64,000 nucleotides of DNA from Saksenaea vasiformis B4078 (GCA_000697055.1 JNDT01002322.1:1-64000); one strand, 5' to 3'. Counted from the first letter of the stretch, positions 45,587 to 58,191 are shown. Numbers and translations: made by a program. The notes: generated by a model from the letters alone, not told the origin.

Positions 45587-48125
45587 GCCCAAATCGTGCT
45601 CAAATTTTAGGAATTGCAGATTTTGGTTTATCTTAACAGATAGGTTGTTTAAACTGCCTTAAGACAGCAGCATTCAGCATTAAAATCCATGTGAGCTATG
45701 TTAAAAGCAACCAATAAAACGAAGAGACGCCTCAGGAATCCCACCCCTTTCGTCCCATCATACCAAATTATCAGCAACGCTCCTCCTGCCCTCTGGGACA
45801 CTCAATTTATGATTCATCCTCGATGATACACCAATGTTGTACACCGTCATCCTTCAGAGGACATATATCGTTCGTCTCCTCCCTTTCCTAGTTTAGCTAG
45901 CGCATCTATTTCCTTTCCTTTGTCGTTGTAAATGCCCCTATGGGCGTTCCTTATAGCGGATAAATTAAAGATTTGAAGTTTGCTGCAATAAAGCTCGCAT
46001 TAAGATCGATTGTGCACCAACAAATGTTACTATCCGATGGATTAATGAACATATCTCATCTCCTGCGGTAGTCGGCATTGAAGATCAGTCAAGTTCTTTG
46101 TTCAATGATGATAGGTTTAAACTGTAGACATGAATGATCCCATATACGTGGTCAATCCCAGTCCTAAAAAAAGCAAAGAAGTGGTTCATGCATTTTCTTA
46201 TCTTACAGGTTCCAGTTGGAGTACTGCGATAACTTATCACAATGAACCACCTCAACGCATGTATCCCAAGTAATCCATGGAACAGCGTAAGATGACCTTG
46301 TTCTGACATCCAGAAATTCGATACTCGCTCTGAGCAAATTGTATTCAACTGTTTTATATCTTTCAACGCTTACGGTCTGAAACCTTTCCTTTTTTTTTGG
46401 GACAACAAAAAATCGGAGCATGTCTGCGCTTTTTCCCTTCTTTCTTTCCAGCTTCCCGTCGCTTTCAAAAGGTAAGGATTAGTTCTTCATAAGTACGCAA
46501 TATGAACTAATGCATCGTTTGTTGTCAATGGGTGCGTAAGTATGATGAAGGTTGAAACTGCTGTTCTTCCGTATCCCGTCCATGATGACTTCCGTTTCAT
46601 CAAGAGAAGTATTTGTCACATATAATAACCCTTCATTGACATCATTCATATTTATAGACTATATCCAGGGAAAATAAACTGATGATAAAGCCGTGAAAAG
46701 GTGAATCAAATTGAAGCTTAATCATACTTTTTACTTCTCTCTTCTTTACAGATGCAAATCGTATGAAATGATGAAAGACGACCTTTTCCGAGAAGTATTT
46801 TCTCATTTTTTATTCCACAGCCAGATATTTCATTGTATTTCTTTAGATATCCATCTGGACTACAAGATGGCTTATAGGCTTCAGAAAAGCTATAAACTGT
46901 CGGCAAATCTTCACTGATTTTGGCTGACTAACATTTCGCCTCATTCTGAAAAAGTGTCGTGTATGACATGGATGTCTGCCTTCTTGTAGCCCACCCACAT
47001 GTATCACCGTAGATAATACGGCGCGATACAAAGGTAAGTCGCATATATATTTGACCATTTTTTAAATTGTGTTTACAGGTTTGTTGTCAACATCTTGTTT
47101 TTCTGTCAGTCATTCATATATCCGAGAAGTGTATATCTCAAGCAATTCTATACTGAATACATTTAAAAACCGTGCGTCACCGGTTTAAGGGTAGGCCTCT
47201 CATATGTTTAGTATACGTGCTGACACTTTTGCAGTGCACCACTGGGTTCCCGTAAATTACGCGTGGATAAGGCAGGCTGATGATGGAAACCTGTGACTTT
47301 CGTCCAGTGTGTCTGAAGGCAATTTTCTTGCACAAGAAGCCGCTGGATCTTCGATTTGTACAACGATGCCGACGTATATGGAGCATCCTCGATGATCACT
47401 AATCCGTCGCCACCTTTCCACTGCTTCCACGCAAATTCGATATCGTCGACGCTCCGGATAAGGCGATATTCCTTCGTGACCATGTTTTTGATCCGGATCC
47501 CGTCGAAAAGCCTCTTCCGTCCCGAAAATTCAAAAGATCCACTCGATCATCATCCGACGCTTCGATCCATTCGCAATCCAGAAACAGAAGCAATCCATTC
47601 ATGTGAAATACGATGTCAATGAAACTATTCTACATCTATGTAGGCACCTGCGCGATCACCGTGGACGAACCGACGACCTTTTCTTAACTCCCAAGACGAC
47701 CACATGCAGCCGGGTCATGAAAATGTTGAGGCGTTACATAGAGCTTACGGGACACATTTCCCGGGATGTATGCATCATTGACGCCAGATTGGCAGCTCTG
47801 ATCCCAGATATCCAATCAGATCCTCAGATCCGTAATGTGAACAACTTCGACTATGCCCTCGAGGGTCGCCATATCAATTCATTTCTCACCAAACTAGCCA
47901 TTGCATTAGTAAAAAATAAAACCCCAAAATGAATAATTTAAAGATAGACTACTGTACCCTTAAAAAGCAAATGGATACCCATTTCGAACAATTTTACAAC
48001 CATCCTTGGTCAATTTGTCGCAGTCACAGCGGTCGCTCACTCACTGTGCACATCTGGGCGGCGCTTGAAAGCTAACCTGCGTTTTGCTTGGAACTCGACA
48101 CGTTCCGGATGCCATAACGGAAATC
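45587..48125. other. 2.5 kb accessory stretch, no firm gene
   Basis: From 45587 to about 47200 I see nothing supportable. A plus-strand frame open from about 47490 to 47932 (about 147 codons, no good ATG at its start) encodes RRFDPFAIQKQKQ, DDLFLTPKTTTCSRVMKMLR and RYIELTG. The spacing of LF..TPK and the following helix is reminiscent of tyrosine-recombinase transposons, but the RHRY residues are not evident. Probably a decayed element. Confidence 0.35.
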
Positions 48126-50723
48126 ATGCCACCATTAGTACATATCAAAGATACGTTCCTTGCTACTATTCTCGACGACAATACCGATAGCGCGTCTTTA
48201 AAAGACAAACAAGTTGATGCTGAATCGCTAACTTCTCTTTTGGACGGATTGGATGCAACGAGCATTACTTTACACCAAGCGTTATTTGAAACAGTTGCCA
48301 GTAACTTGGATGCATTTTCCACATCTTACCATCACAACCAGGAACTACATTCGCGCGTGCAGCGACTTATTGGGCGAACAGCAGAGGTAGATACGAGCGA
48401 TGCTTCGAACGCCAAACGTCTGCAAGCTACTGTAGCAAAAGCGTTGCAAGCCTACGAGATAGCTCTGACGCAGTCTGTCGCGAATGAACGAGTGACACAT
48501 GCTTTGGAAACGTTAAAGCAATTGGTGGAAGAGGCAGAGGAAGCAGAAAAGACATTGCAATCGGGCGCCTTACCAGAGGCAACAGACATGATCCTTCGCT
48601 TGCTTCAATCCATTATTGATCTCGTGCAGGCGGAAGATCAAGCGTGTAAATGGGGTGCGGTGGAAGCAATGAGTTCGCTTCGAACAAGAGTACAACAACT
48701 AAAGGAACAGCTGACACAGACATTACAGGATAGCCTCGCTGCAGCAATCACTTATGAGGCTCAACCGGGAATAATCACGATGCATGTTCTTTATTCCTTT
48801 AAGCCTCATGCTTCATGTCAGCAATCGATAACCGTGAATCAACTTTTCGAATGCTATTTAAAGCTAAATCTCTTACCAGCACAGATGGGTGGGCTTAAAC
48901 GGCAGCTTTTCAAACAGATTCTTCAGCCTTTACTGCAACGTGAGACGATTACGCAGTTACGATGGGATGAAGGGTGGCTTCAACTAACACTTAAAGAGGC
49001 AAATGGCAAATCTATGGATCCTTTGGCAAAGCTAGAACAGGTGGATAATGTCTTCTCTTTCTTTTTCAAGCATTTTTTCGGCAATCAGAAAGAGGCAACG
49101 CACCTGACACATCTTTTTGGGAACCTTATATTGCCTGAAACCTTTCAGATGATTATCGATTGCTGGTTAGCGCCTGCTGTCCCGACAACCAGTTCCGACT
49201 TGCCAGACTTTGACCGGATCGCCCAGGCGGCGAAACAGTTCGAAGAAAAATGTAAACAGGCCTACGCCATGCTTATTACTGATGGAACACTCAGCAACTA
49301 TGTGAGAAATATTGATGTTCATTTTGCAAAGAAGCGCTATGAGAAGATTTTATCCGAGGGACGAAAAATGATGTTACGAAAAGTGTATGAAACAGAAAAG
49401 GTGGCAGAATTAGTGGATGGCGAAGTACAGCATTATCCGATCACACAGGCGCCACAACTGCTTGCTGTGCTTTTATCAGATACGGTGGTGGAAGCGGCCC
49501 AATTGACCGAATCGCACCCTGTCTCAGCCTCCAAATTGATACACGTCGTAGGGGATTTGTTGGATCTGTACCGCGCGACGATGCCGAGTTTCCACCGATT
49601 ACACTTCCTTTCTAATCCAGCCAACGCGCTCGTCTTTCGAAATGATTGCCACTGGCTGGCAAGTCACTTAGCGTGTGATCGAATGAAGGAGCATCGATTT
49701 CCCGAATTGGATTTGACCGAGGCAGCGAAGCGGCTGAGGGAGCTTGGTGATGCCTGGTACAACCTTGTTCTGTCCCAACGTATTCAGCTACTTCAATCGA
49801 TTTTAAACAAAATGAATGGTTTTGTTGCACTGAACGAAGACCGATCGCAATGTCAACTTTATGATGATTGTATCGAACGTGTTGTTCAGCACATCCAATT
49901 ATTTGCCGGTGCGATACTTTCCAATGTAGATGAGCATCTGTTTTTCGATCTGATGGGGCGCTGCGTGGATCGTGTACTGGAACGCATTATCGCAGATATC
50001 GAGAATCTTACCGATATTGGGGCAGAGGAATCACACATGATTGCGCGATCGTTGAACAGTTTTACCCAGGTGGTTGCAGCGTTTGATGTTCCTGGAAAAG
50101 AGGCTACCGAATTTTCCGTGTCCGAAATTGTACCGAATTGGCAGCGATTTTGGTTAGTCAAGGATATGCTTGAGATGGGACTGCGTGATATTATGGCTGC
50201 CTTTAGGCGGGGAGACCTTCACATGCTTGAAAAGTCCGAGCTGATGGGGCTTATCTGTGCGTTATTTAAGGACACGGAATTGAGGGAAGCTAGCCTTCGG
50301 GAGATTAGGCACGGGGATGTGGGAGAATTATACCAAAATGTTAAGATAGCGGAACACGCAGCGGGAAGCAAAACAGAGGAACCGAGCAAATTATGGACGA
50401 TGGCTTCATCGAATGATACTGCGATGGAAGAAGAGGACAGTAAAGGATGGAGCGATGCGGATGAAGATCTTTTCATGGAAGATGAAAACGTTGTAGCAGC
50501 TGACAAGGCAAAGCAACAGAAAGGAGGTCCTATGATTTCACATTTGCCTACTTTATCAACCGATATAGTCACGAATGGTGATGAAGGCTGGGGATGGGGA
50601 GATGCAGATGAAAACTTGTTTGAAAACGAGCCCAATGACAAGAAGAGAAACGAAATTAGTAACATAGAAGAAACTTCTGGATGGGATGAAGCAGACGAAG
50701 ATTTATTTGGAACACATACATAA
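48126..50723 (+). CDS. ZW10: ZW10 homologue (Dsl1/NRZ tethering complex, kinetochore)
   Basis: Single-exon gene, 865 residues from the ATG at 48126 (the frame opens earlier but has no other ATG). The N-terminal half is helical and rich in Leu/Gln/Glu. The middle and C-terminal parts carry ZW10 family segments: DVHFAKKRYEKILSEGRKMM, YRATMPSFHRLHFLSNPANA, FRNDCHWLASHL, CIERVVQHIQLFAGAILSNV, NWQRFWLVKDMLEMGLRDIM. ZW10 (Dsl1 in yeast) tethers Golgi-derived COPI vesicles at the ER and in many eukaryotes also acts at kinetochores. The last 90 residues are acidic with three copies of a W-x-x-A-D-E-x-L-F motif. It converges with the C2H2 gene, 179 nt apart. Confidence 0.88.
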   Translation: MPPLVHIKDTFLATILDDNTDSASLKDKQVDAESLTSLLDGLDATSITLHQALFETVASNLDAFSTSYHHNQELHSRVQRLIGRTAEVDTSDASNAKRLQATVAKALQAYEIALTQSVANERVTHALETLKQLVEEAEEAEKTLQSGALPEATDMILRLLQSIIDLVQAEDQACKWGAVEAMSSLRTRVQQLKEQLTQTLQDSLAAAITYEAQPGIITMHVLYSFKPHASCQQSITVNQLFECYLKLNLLPAQMGGLKRQLFKQILQPLLQRETITQLRWDEGWLQLTLKEANGKSMDPLAKLEQVDNVFSFFFKHFFGNQKEATHLTHLFGNLILPETFQMIIDCWLAPAVPTTSSDLPDFDRIAQAAKQFEEKCKQAYAMLITDGTLSNYVRNIDVHFAKKRYEKILSEGRKMMLRKVYETEKVAELVDGEVQHYPITQAPQLLAVLLSDTVVEAAQLTESHPVSASKLIHVVGDLLDLYRATMPSFHRLHFLSNPANALVFRNDCHWLASHLACDRMKEHRFPELDLTEAAKRLRELGDAWYNLVLSQRIQLLQSILNKMNGFVALNEDRSQCQLYDDCIERVVQHIQLFAGAILSNVDEHLFFDLMGRCVDRVLERIIADIENLTDIGAEESHMIARSLNSFTQVVAAFDVPGKEATEFSVSEIVPNWQRFWLVKDMLEMGLRDIMAAFRRGDLHMLEKSELMGLICALFKDTELREASLREIRHGDVGELYQNVKIAEHAAGSKTEEPSKLWTMASSNDTAMEEEDSKGWSDADEDLFMEDENVVAADKAKQQKGGPMISHLPTLSTDIVTNGDEGWGWGDADENLFENEPNDKKRNEISNIEETSGWDEADEDLFGTHT

Positions 50724-50902
50724 TAAAACCATTGTAGATTACTACAATATGTAATTTATGAACCCATCAAGGATTACTGAAACTCATAGTAGCTTGCGTC
50801 TTTGCTTTGTTGTTGTTGTTTTTTTTTCTTTCTTTTCTTCTTCTTTTAAAAAAGGAAAACTAAATTACAAAAGAGAAAAAATGGGCCTAATAAATAATTG
50901 TT

Positions 50903-51704
50903 CTATCGCAAATGAATTTTTTCATGACGCTTCATATCGTACTTGCGGGCGAAAGGACGGTTGCAGTGGCGGCAGGCGAATTTTCTAGGTCTGTTCGGAT
51001 CGTGTGTCTGCATATGTTCGAGGAGATTGTGGCGTCGTCTTGATCTGGGCGGAATAAGAATATTCATTAGGCGAAACTCAAACTTTTTCTTTTCTCGGCA
51101 AAAGAAAAAAAAAAGAAAAGAAAATAAAGAAAAGAGCTTACCGATGGAAGCAAATAGGGCAGGTGTGGCGCTTCTCCTTGGATTGTTTTTCCGGCCGCGT
51201 ATCCTCAAACATCGAAGGTCCACCAATCATTGGATCCAACGGAAGATAATCGTAGCGGTCTGGATGAATAGTTGGCCGGCAAAAAGGCCCAGAGTAGCAC
51301 GATGATGAAGGACAGACAGTTGCCTGGAGATTATTTTGTGTATTGTTACTGTTATCCGTGCGAATAGAGAAGTTATCGTCCACTGGATATTCAAATTCAA
51401 GTGTGGGTGTTTCCAGCAGTGTGCCTTCATCTCCATGTAGTACAGGCCTTGCGAGATATGTCTGCTCGTAGCCAGGGAAGCCGAATCCACCAAGTTGTAC
51501 GGCGTTGAAAGGGCTAGATTGAAGTGATGGACAGGTGTCGCTGGTTAAAGGTGTATTTATCATCGTCGTTTGAAATACAGGTGCTTGCTCTTGTGTTGTG
51601 GAAAAAATGTTTTCATTTGTTAACCATTTTGAATAGTAGTAAGGAGTATCCATAGTGAAAGTGGCCTCTGGAAAGAGGGAAGAAGGGTCAAAATAGGTTG
51701 TCAT
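50903..51704 (-). CDS. Two-finger C2H2 transcription factor
   Basis: Exons 51704-51142 and 51044-50903; the split falls inside the first finger (CPICFHR|SRRRHNLLEHMQTH) and frame is kept. From the ATG at 51704 (MTTYFDPSSLFPEATF) the product has 234 residues; an upstream ATG at 51761 would add 19. The N-terminal 160 residues are Ser/Thr/Asn/Pro-rich with acidic patches (TLEFEYPVDD), fitting an activation region. Two classic C2H2 fingers form the C-terminus, the second FACRHCNRPFARKYDMKRHE, and the protein ends ten residues later. This resembles fungal Msn2/CrzA-like C-terminal finger pairs in layout, but orthology is not established. A long (TG)n repeat lies in its promoter. Confidence 0.75.
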
Positions 51705-51851
51705 GACGAGAAGGAAAGAAAAAATAGACCAATAAGCAGCGTGTGGGTAGCAAAGTTCCATTGTTGAACTCTCTTTTATAGATTTTTAAAGAGTGCCACG
51801 GGTAGCACCCTGGGACTAAAATTATCTTTATTTTACACCCACACTCGTTAC

Positions 51852-51853
51852 GT

Positions 51854-51932
<79 letters not shown>

Positions 51933-51954
51933 TGTGCGTGTATGTGTATGTGTG
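51852..51954. repeat. (TG)n microsatellite, about 100 bp
   Basis: Near-perfect alternating TG/CA tract with a few A or C interruptions at its ends. It lies about 90-250 bp upstream of the two candidate start codons of the C2H2 gene and is the longest dinucleotide repeat in the window. Confidence 0.9.
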
Positions 51955-52560
51955 CACAAAGATGCATCTCTCACTTGAATAACCCATTTTCGTACATGCT
52001 CTGTTTTGACCGGTAATAGAAACATAGGATAATTAGTTACATCATGTTTTCATTTCTTTTGAGATCTGTCCATCCAAAAAGGTTGTCTTCTCCATTCCTC
52101 GCGTTCAAATCGATCTTACGCTGGATCCAATATGAGAGAAAGGCAGATAGAGAACCAGAGATATGTGGCCCGTTATTACATGAGGAAACGTGGGGTAAAC
52201 TAGACTAACCATGGAACACTATCTATTTTTACTCGCAGATCCTTTTTACCTTCCTCGGTGAATCAGTCATGTGGCAAAATTGCGCAGATCAGAAAACGAG
52301 TGCATCACACACACATTATGCTATGCTGTGTCTGCGACATGGCTTTCAAAAGTATTATTTTAGTCATCTGTTGCCTCTCTGACATGCTCAGATTCTCTGT
52401 CGAGCGCCACGCGAAATTCTGTTGAAACCTTAAAACCACATGGCTGCATTAGAATCGACACCGAACTAAAAGAAGTCCATGAACAGTCACGTCCGAGGTA
52501 CTTTGCAACCCATAAAACACGTTTCTTTCAGGGCAAGCTCAAACCTTGTTATAACATAGC
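51955..52560. other. Divergent intergenic region
   Basis: Promoter space between the C2H2 gene (-) and the TrhO-like gene (+); no other feature seen. Confidence 0.4.
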
Positions 52561-53871
52561 ATGAGGTTCTTGTTCCGGCAGTTGTCAAATGTAGTGTACC
52601 TGCAGAACCCTGTTGTTTTACCACGTGCGACGAAGCGAGTGCTGGTCATTCATTTCGCAGCGTCTGCACGGCTTCCTCAGCGGCCTCACTCCACGCAGAC
52701 GATCACTCCACCTCGGAGCATCAAACCGATACAACCTACACAGTCAACGTATAGACCGCTCGCATTTTATAGTATTGTTCCCATTTCAACTGAACGTGTA
52801 AAACAGCTGCGCGACACTATTGACACCGAACTAAAATCGCTCGGCGTTCTTGGACGCATTTACTTGGCACCAGCAACTGGCATCGGTGGTGTCAACTGCC
52901 AAATGTCTGTCCCACTTCAAGCTATTGAAACAGTAAAATCATTCTTCAGTCGGCTTGGTGATTTTGGTTCGATTGAATTCAACGAAGGTTTAGGCGATAC
53001 CAATCAGCCCTGTTTCTCAAACTTGAGTGTCACCATTAAAAAAAATGTGAGTCCACTGAAAGCGAAGAACTGTAGTTGATTTCAAAGGAAACTAGCTCGT
53101 GGCAACCACAGTGGGACTGAAAACCGAGGATTTACATAATCAGTGTGAACATTTGCCACCTTCTGCTTGGCACCGAGAATTGGCAGAAAGAGGATCCAAC
53201 GTCTTGCTGTTAGATATGCGCAATCATTATGAATAGTAAGTCAGGAACGTGGTTTTGATGCTTTTTGACTCGAAATGACGCACCGGTGAAGTGACCTAGG
53301 TCATTTTGATCACGCAACAAAGATGGATGTTGATACTTTCAGAGATGGGATGCAGCTCCTCGATAAACTCGTCGAAAATTATCCGAAAGATGAACCAATT
53401 TATATGTACTGTACCGGTGGCATACGCTGCGCAATCGCTGGCCCTTATCTGCAAAACGAAAAAGGCTTCCGCCATGTGAAGATGGTAATGTAAGAGATAA
53501 GGCTTGCTTTTGGAACTAACTGATTTTTTCTCTAGTTGAAGGGCGGAATTACAGCATATGGTCATTACATTCGTGGTGAAAATTCTCAAATGTCATCCTT
53601 ATTTCGAGGGAAAAACTTCACGTTTGACAATCGGCGTGGTGAGCGGGTTACGGACGATGTTCTCACTCGCTGTCACAACTGCGGTGCACCGTGTGATAGG
53701 TTTTCAAACTGCATGAACACGCATTGTCACTTGCTTTTTATTCAATGTGACGCATGTCGAAGAACGTTGGAGAGCGTCTGTAGTGAAGATTGTAGAGATG
53801 TTCTTCATGGAAAGAAAGAATGGACATTTCCTTATGACTATCACCGTCAGATAAGACCATTAAAAGAATAA
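52561..53871 (+). CDS. trhO: TrhO/YceA-type rhodanese (tRNA U34 hydroxylase-like), probably mitochondrial
   Basis: Exons 52561-53046, 53096-53235, 53292-53484 and 53536-53871 give 384 residues. The first 60 residues are Arg/Ser-rich without acidic residues, a likely mitochondrial presequence. An acylphosphatase-like UPF0176 domain follows (FYSIVPIS, LGRIYLAPATGIGGVNCQMS). The rhodanese domain starts at LLLDMRNHYEY and holds the active loop CTGGIRC with Cys249 in first position. The C-terminus has the conserved zinc-binding Cys block, HNCGAPC, CHLLFIQCDAC and CSEDC. Bacterial TrhO makes 5-hydroxyuridine at tRNA position 34; close fungal homologues are commonly predicted to be organellar. Every family landmark is present, so it should be active. 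Confidence 0.88.
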
Positions 53872-55544
53872 TAGATTTATTTAGAAAGGGAGGCTGTCCT
53901 TTTTGAAGATGGCATCATTTGTTTGATCGCCTCGTATTGCATTTTGATGGTATGACAAAGAGGTGACCATCATCTTACAGCCACATTCCAGGTACATCAT
54001 TGTCCAGAAAGAAAAAAAAGGGAGAGGCGTTATTGCTTTTTCTTTAGTACAAGTAAACGCATTGTAAATTATAGAAGAATAGGGATACGACTTGGATGGT
54101 TAACTTGTCCAATGGTCGAAATAGCAAAACTCGGGGTAGCGTAGCACAAGCCTACTATGAAGGAAAATGCAGAGATTACACAAACAAGCATATCCTTATT
54201 TTATGAGAAGCGCACGCGCATACCTCCAGTACACATTTACCAAAAAAAAAACGTAAAAAGTAAGTTAACGGAAGTGACCATGTGGCATGTACGTTAAGAA
54301 CAAAGAGAATCCATCCGAAACTTATTTTCGCGTGGCAATTCTGCCGAAGTCAACCGAGAGCCAAGACATGCCTTAATCAAGCTGGATGCTTAAATGAAGA
54401 TTGTATCTTTATTTCTCGTGTAACCAGCAATTGTTGATCGGCGTCTGGCCCGATAGCTGGTCAAGTGGTACGTTTCGGGCTTCTTCAACTGTCGCAGCGA
54501 CTGAGTGCGCCTGCTCAGTTGAACCTATATTTTCGGTTATCGGCTACCTTCGTTGTTTTCAGTGACGAATAATAAGGATACCATTGTAATCTTGAAAGAA
54601 GCAAGGCCAAAGGAAACAAACTCTTCTTTGTAAAATGTGGTTTTAAGAGCAGTATGTGCAATAGCATTTATTCAAGTGAATAGGATGATTTTGGGAAGTA
54701 AGACACATGGCGGCTGTAAGAGGTGCTGTATCAGATCGTATTTGAATTTGATGTACGATTTAACGCTAGTGCAGAAATGTTTGTTGTTTCTTTTTTTCAA
54801 GTGACAAGCTGCACAATGTTATTAAGACAAAAAAAAGGAAGAGAAGAGAAAAGGTTAGTCTATCTGAGAAGCACGAGTTCCTTGTGAGAGAATGTGCATC
54901 ATAGCCCATTGACACAACCATCCAGGGTTCTGAGCACTTTTGAAGTCACAATGTGTCATAGGACCAACTACCGTTAATGGCCTTAAAGCATCAAAGTAAC
55001 ATCGAACAGAGAGAAGTATGCATTGAATAATAAGAAATCGTCAATAGGTACATTTGATTCTCATTTGTTAAGCACGGTCCAAATGTAATGAAAGCTTACA
55101 TTTCTGCAAAAAAAAAAAAAAAAAATTCAGTAACGTAATAATTAGCTGGCTTATCTTTCATAGATCCTTGTTATGAACATTGGACCAACCAGGATTAAGT
55201 TAACAATGAGAGTTACACAAAGCCGCCCGATGGCTCTGATGCAGGCATGGCTACAGTCATGCTTGTAAGATGAATCGAGGGATGTACACAAAAGGAAAAA
55301 AGAAGTTTTCTAGACTCCTAGCAAACGAGCTAATGATACATAATGAAGGAGATTGGACCGAGCAATATTTTTCTGTATGCGCGCAATCATCATTCGGTGA
55401 CACACAGCATACAGCTGCTCAGTTCCGTTTTCTTTGGTGATCCAACCATTTTTGCACCACAAATTTTTTTGTGCATCTTAACCGATGAATACGGTAATCA
55501 CTCCTTGTTTCTTTTCTGCTTCTCATTACCCTCTGTAGGTTCCA
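53872..55544. other. 1.7 kb without a recognised gene
   Basis: No supported gene. A tRNA A-box-like word (TAGCTGGTCAAGTGG) lies at about 54455 but no cloverleaf forms around it. A poly(A) run stands at 55108-55125. A weak frame at 55343-55564 could be a 5' exon of the next gene but lacks support. Confidence 0.4.
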
Positions 55545-58113
55545 ATGGCACGGGAATCTGTTGATGATGACCGGCCCATTGGTCTGAAACTAGCACGTAA
55601 CGGTTACGGATTTCAACGAAGTAATGGCTCCCATGTGGGATCATCCATCGGAAGCAAAGACGTGTTCCGCCGTACCAATCCGCGGGAGGAAATCCCCCGT
55701 GAGTCTATCGACAGTGATTACAGCAGCCGCCCCTCGTTCAGTGGTCCTGCCAAAGGCCTTTTTCAGCAAGGCATCGCAACACATTCCATCAGCAGCCAGT
55801 CGCCTGTGGTTCCAGCACGATCACCATTTCGCATTCGAGATTCTCAAGCATCGCTTCGAGCCAACGTGGAAAAATCCTCGCGAGGTTCGAAACTTCAGGG
55901 TAATAAAAGACAACATAGTTATCATTCGACTGAAACAAATTGGTTCAAGGGGCAGCGCCCCAAACGGATATGCCCTCTCACGTGAAGGAAGAGACGCAAT
56001 TCTTAAAGCATGGAACTATGCAGCGAGAAAGTCTTTCTGTAGAATTAGCTCGCCTTTGGAAATCCAAGCCGGACTTGATAAACCTCGAGGAAACCAAATC
56101 GAAAAAAATGTTGGGCATGATGGGTAAAATTGACGACATCCTGCTGCAATTATTGATATCGCAAGCCATGGTGGAGGCACGTGAGTTCCAAGTGCTCACT
56201 TCTGAACAACTCGAGGATATCAAACAGGTAAATCACATGAAGAATAACACATTTCTTTTTTTTTTCTAAACTGGGGAAGGAATTAAAAGCAACACGCATT
56301 GGCATTAAACCGCGTCTCCAGTGTGACCTCAAGATTAGCTGTTGAAATCCGAATTAAAAACACTACACGATCCCTCGCCCATCTCGATCCGTCCCATAGC
56401 AATGAAGATGCCCTGGAGGCAGAACGCAAAGTGGACCAACTCTACACTGAACTGAATGAATTAACTGAGCAAGAAGCCAACCTACAACGTAAAATACTTG
56501 AACATACCGCAGGCATTCTGGCCGCAGGAATACAGTCTCTTGAAACAGACCGCTGTGACAAGAAAGCACATGGTGGGCCAAATCATGGGCTAAACGATCT
56601 CGAAAAACAGCTCGCAGACAAAGAACGCGAGCTACAACAACTGCGCGCTGATCTGTTGCATGGCGACTCGAATAAGCGCGAAGTAGCCGAACTTCAGTCA
56701 GAGCTGGAACAGATGACAAATCGTTTAGATATTTTACTGCGAAGGCATCCATTGGATGAAGAGGATATGTCGGATAATTTCTCGGATTCAGCTTATGGAC
56801 GATCTATCCTATCATCGCAGTCTAACTTGTCTTTACTCGATAGCCTGGAAAAACATCTATCAGGTTACAAGACCAAAATACATCAACTGGAAGAGAAACT
56901 TGAAGCTGTCAATCGAGAGCAAGAACTCGAATCCATGACAGAGAAAAAGCTTACCATTCAACTGCAAGCCATGCAGGCGCAGAAAGAAGCTGCCGAGGCC
57001 AAGTGTGAAGAGCTACAATCTGTATCGAACCGTACAGGTTCAAGGTAAGACGACGACGAAAATAAGCGCACACACTAAGAATTCTGCTGTAGCTCTTTAT
57101 CATCGTCTGAATTAGCGCTCCGTCTATTGGAAATGGAAGAAAGAGCCAAAAAAGCAGAAGAAACGTTGAAAACATCGCAAGAAGAAATGGCTCATTTGAA
57201 GCAGACGCTAGCCGAAATGGAGTTACAGTCGAATAAGGCTCAATCGCAAGCAACTCATCTGTCGGGACGTGAACAGGCGTTGCAGACGGAGCGTGACGAG
57301 TACAGGAAGGAACTGCTAGAGTTAAGGGCCGAGAAAGAAAAATGGGAACGGGTACTGAAGCGACAGTCTATGCTCGACATGATTGAGGGTGGCAGTGATA
57401 CGCTCAAAGCGAAATACGAGCAGCAGCTGGAAGAACAAGCGCAAGAGTATGACGCACAACTAAAGGAGCAACGCGCTTATTTGGCCAAGACGAGTAAAAC
57501 GTGCGAGCAGCTGCAGGAAGAGAGGGACCGCCTGGCTGGCGTGTGTAAGGACTTGGAGGATCTTCTTCGCGAAAAAAATAAGGTGCTGGATGCCCGCAAT
57601 GTGCAGATCAGTAAGTTAGAAATAGACATGCAGGAAATGAGAAGTGGAGGAGCACGGTCAGAAGCAATCGCTGAGGCACAAAAAGCCTTTGCTGAACGCG
57701 AGGCAGCATGGATCCAACAGAGTGCGGCTATGGAAACCAATTTTGAAGGTATTCTCAAAGAATTTGATCGCCTTACGGCGGCCGCGGTCGAATTTGAGAC
57801 AAGTCGTATGAAGTATGAACGGCGTATCGATGAGCTGAACCACCAAGTCCGCAGCCTAGATAGCGCTCTCGCAGAGGAACGTATCCATAAACTTGGCTAC
57901 GCAAACGGTGATACACCTACCACGGCCTCCTTGCGAAAAGAGTTTAGGGCACTCGTGAACGACATGAAGGCGGAACATCAACGTCTCTTAGACCGTGAGG
58001 CAGAAGAAAACAAACGGTTAGAAAAACAACTGAAAGATATGAAGCATGAGAGAGAAATGCTTCGTTATGAACGTGTAAATAAGAGCGTCCAAACAGCATT
58101 TGTAATACAATAA
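55545..58113 (+). CDS. Uds1-domain coiled-coil protein
   Basis: Exons 55545-55899, 55950-56227, 56290-57044 and 57093-58113 give 802 residues in frame. The N-terminal 120 residues are Ser/Arg-rich and disordered. Then comes the Uds1 (up-regulated during septation) region: KIDDILLQLLISQAMVEARE, FQVLTSEQLEDIKQ, ALNRVSSVTSRLAVEIRIKN, ERKVDQLYTELNELTEQEAN, KILEHTAGILAAGIQ. The remaining 500 residues are almost continuous coiled coil, ending near SVQTAFVIQ. The fission-yeast founder is induced at septation; related filamentous-fungal proteins sit at cell tips or septa. A structural or scaffold role in polarity or septation is inferred. The gene converges with NOT2, only 78 nt apart. Confidence 0.82.
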
Positions 58114-58191
58114 CCTCCCCCCTTTCCCCCCTCCCACACAAATAAAAAAATGGGCGTGTGTTTTATGGATGCAAGTTTCTTTTTGTACATC

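Noticed and set aside
48084..48125. Upstream extension of ZW10 to 48084
   Set aside because: The extension has no ATG (it begins with TTG), and the first ATG at 48126 gives a normal family N-terminus.
51688..52025. Open frames encoding runs of Thr-His across the TG repeat
   Set aside because: They are produced by the microsatellite itself and have no flanking coding signal.
54445..54545. tRNA-like sequence with an A-box word TAGCTGGTCAAGTGG
   Set aside because: No matching acceptor stem, anticodon arm or GGTTCGAAT-type B box could be folded; perhaps a tRNA-derived repeat, but unsupported.
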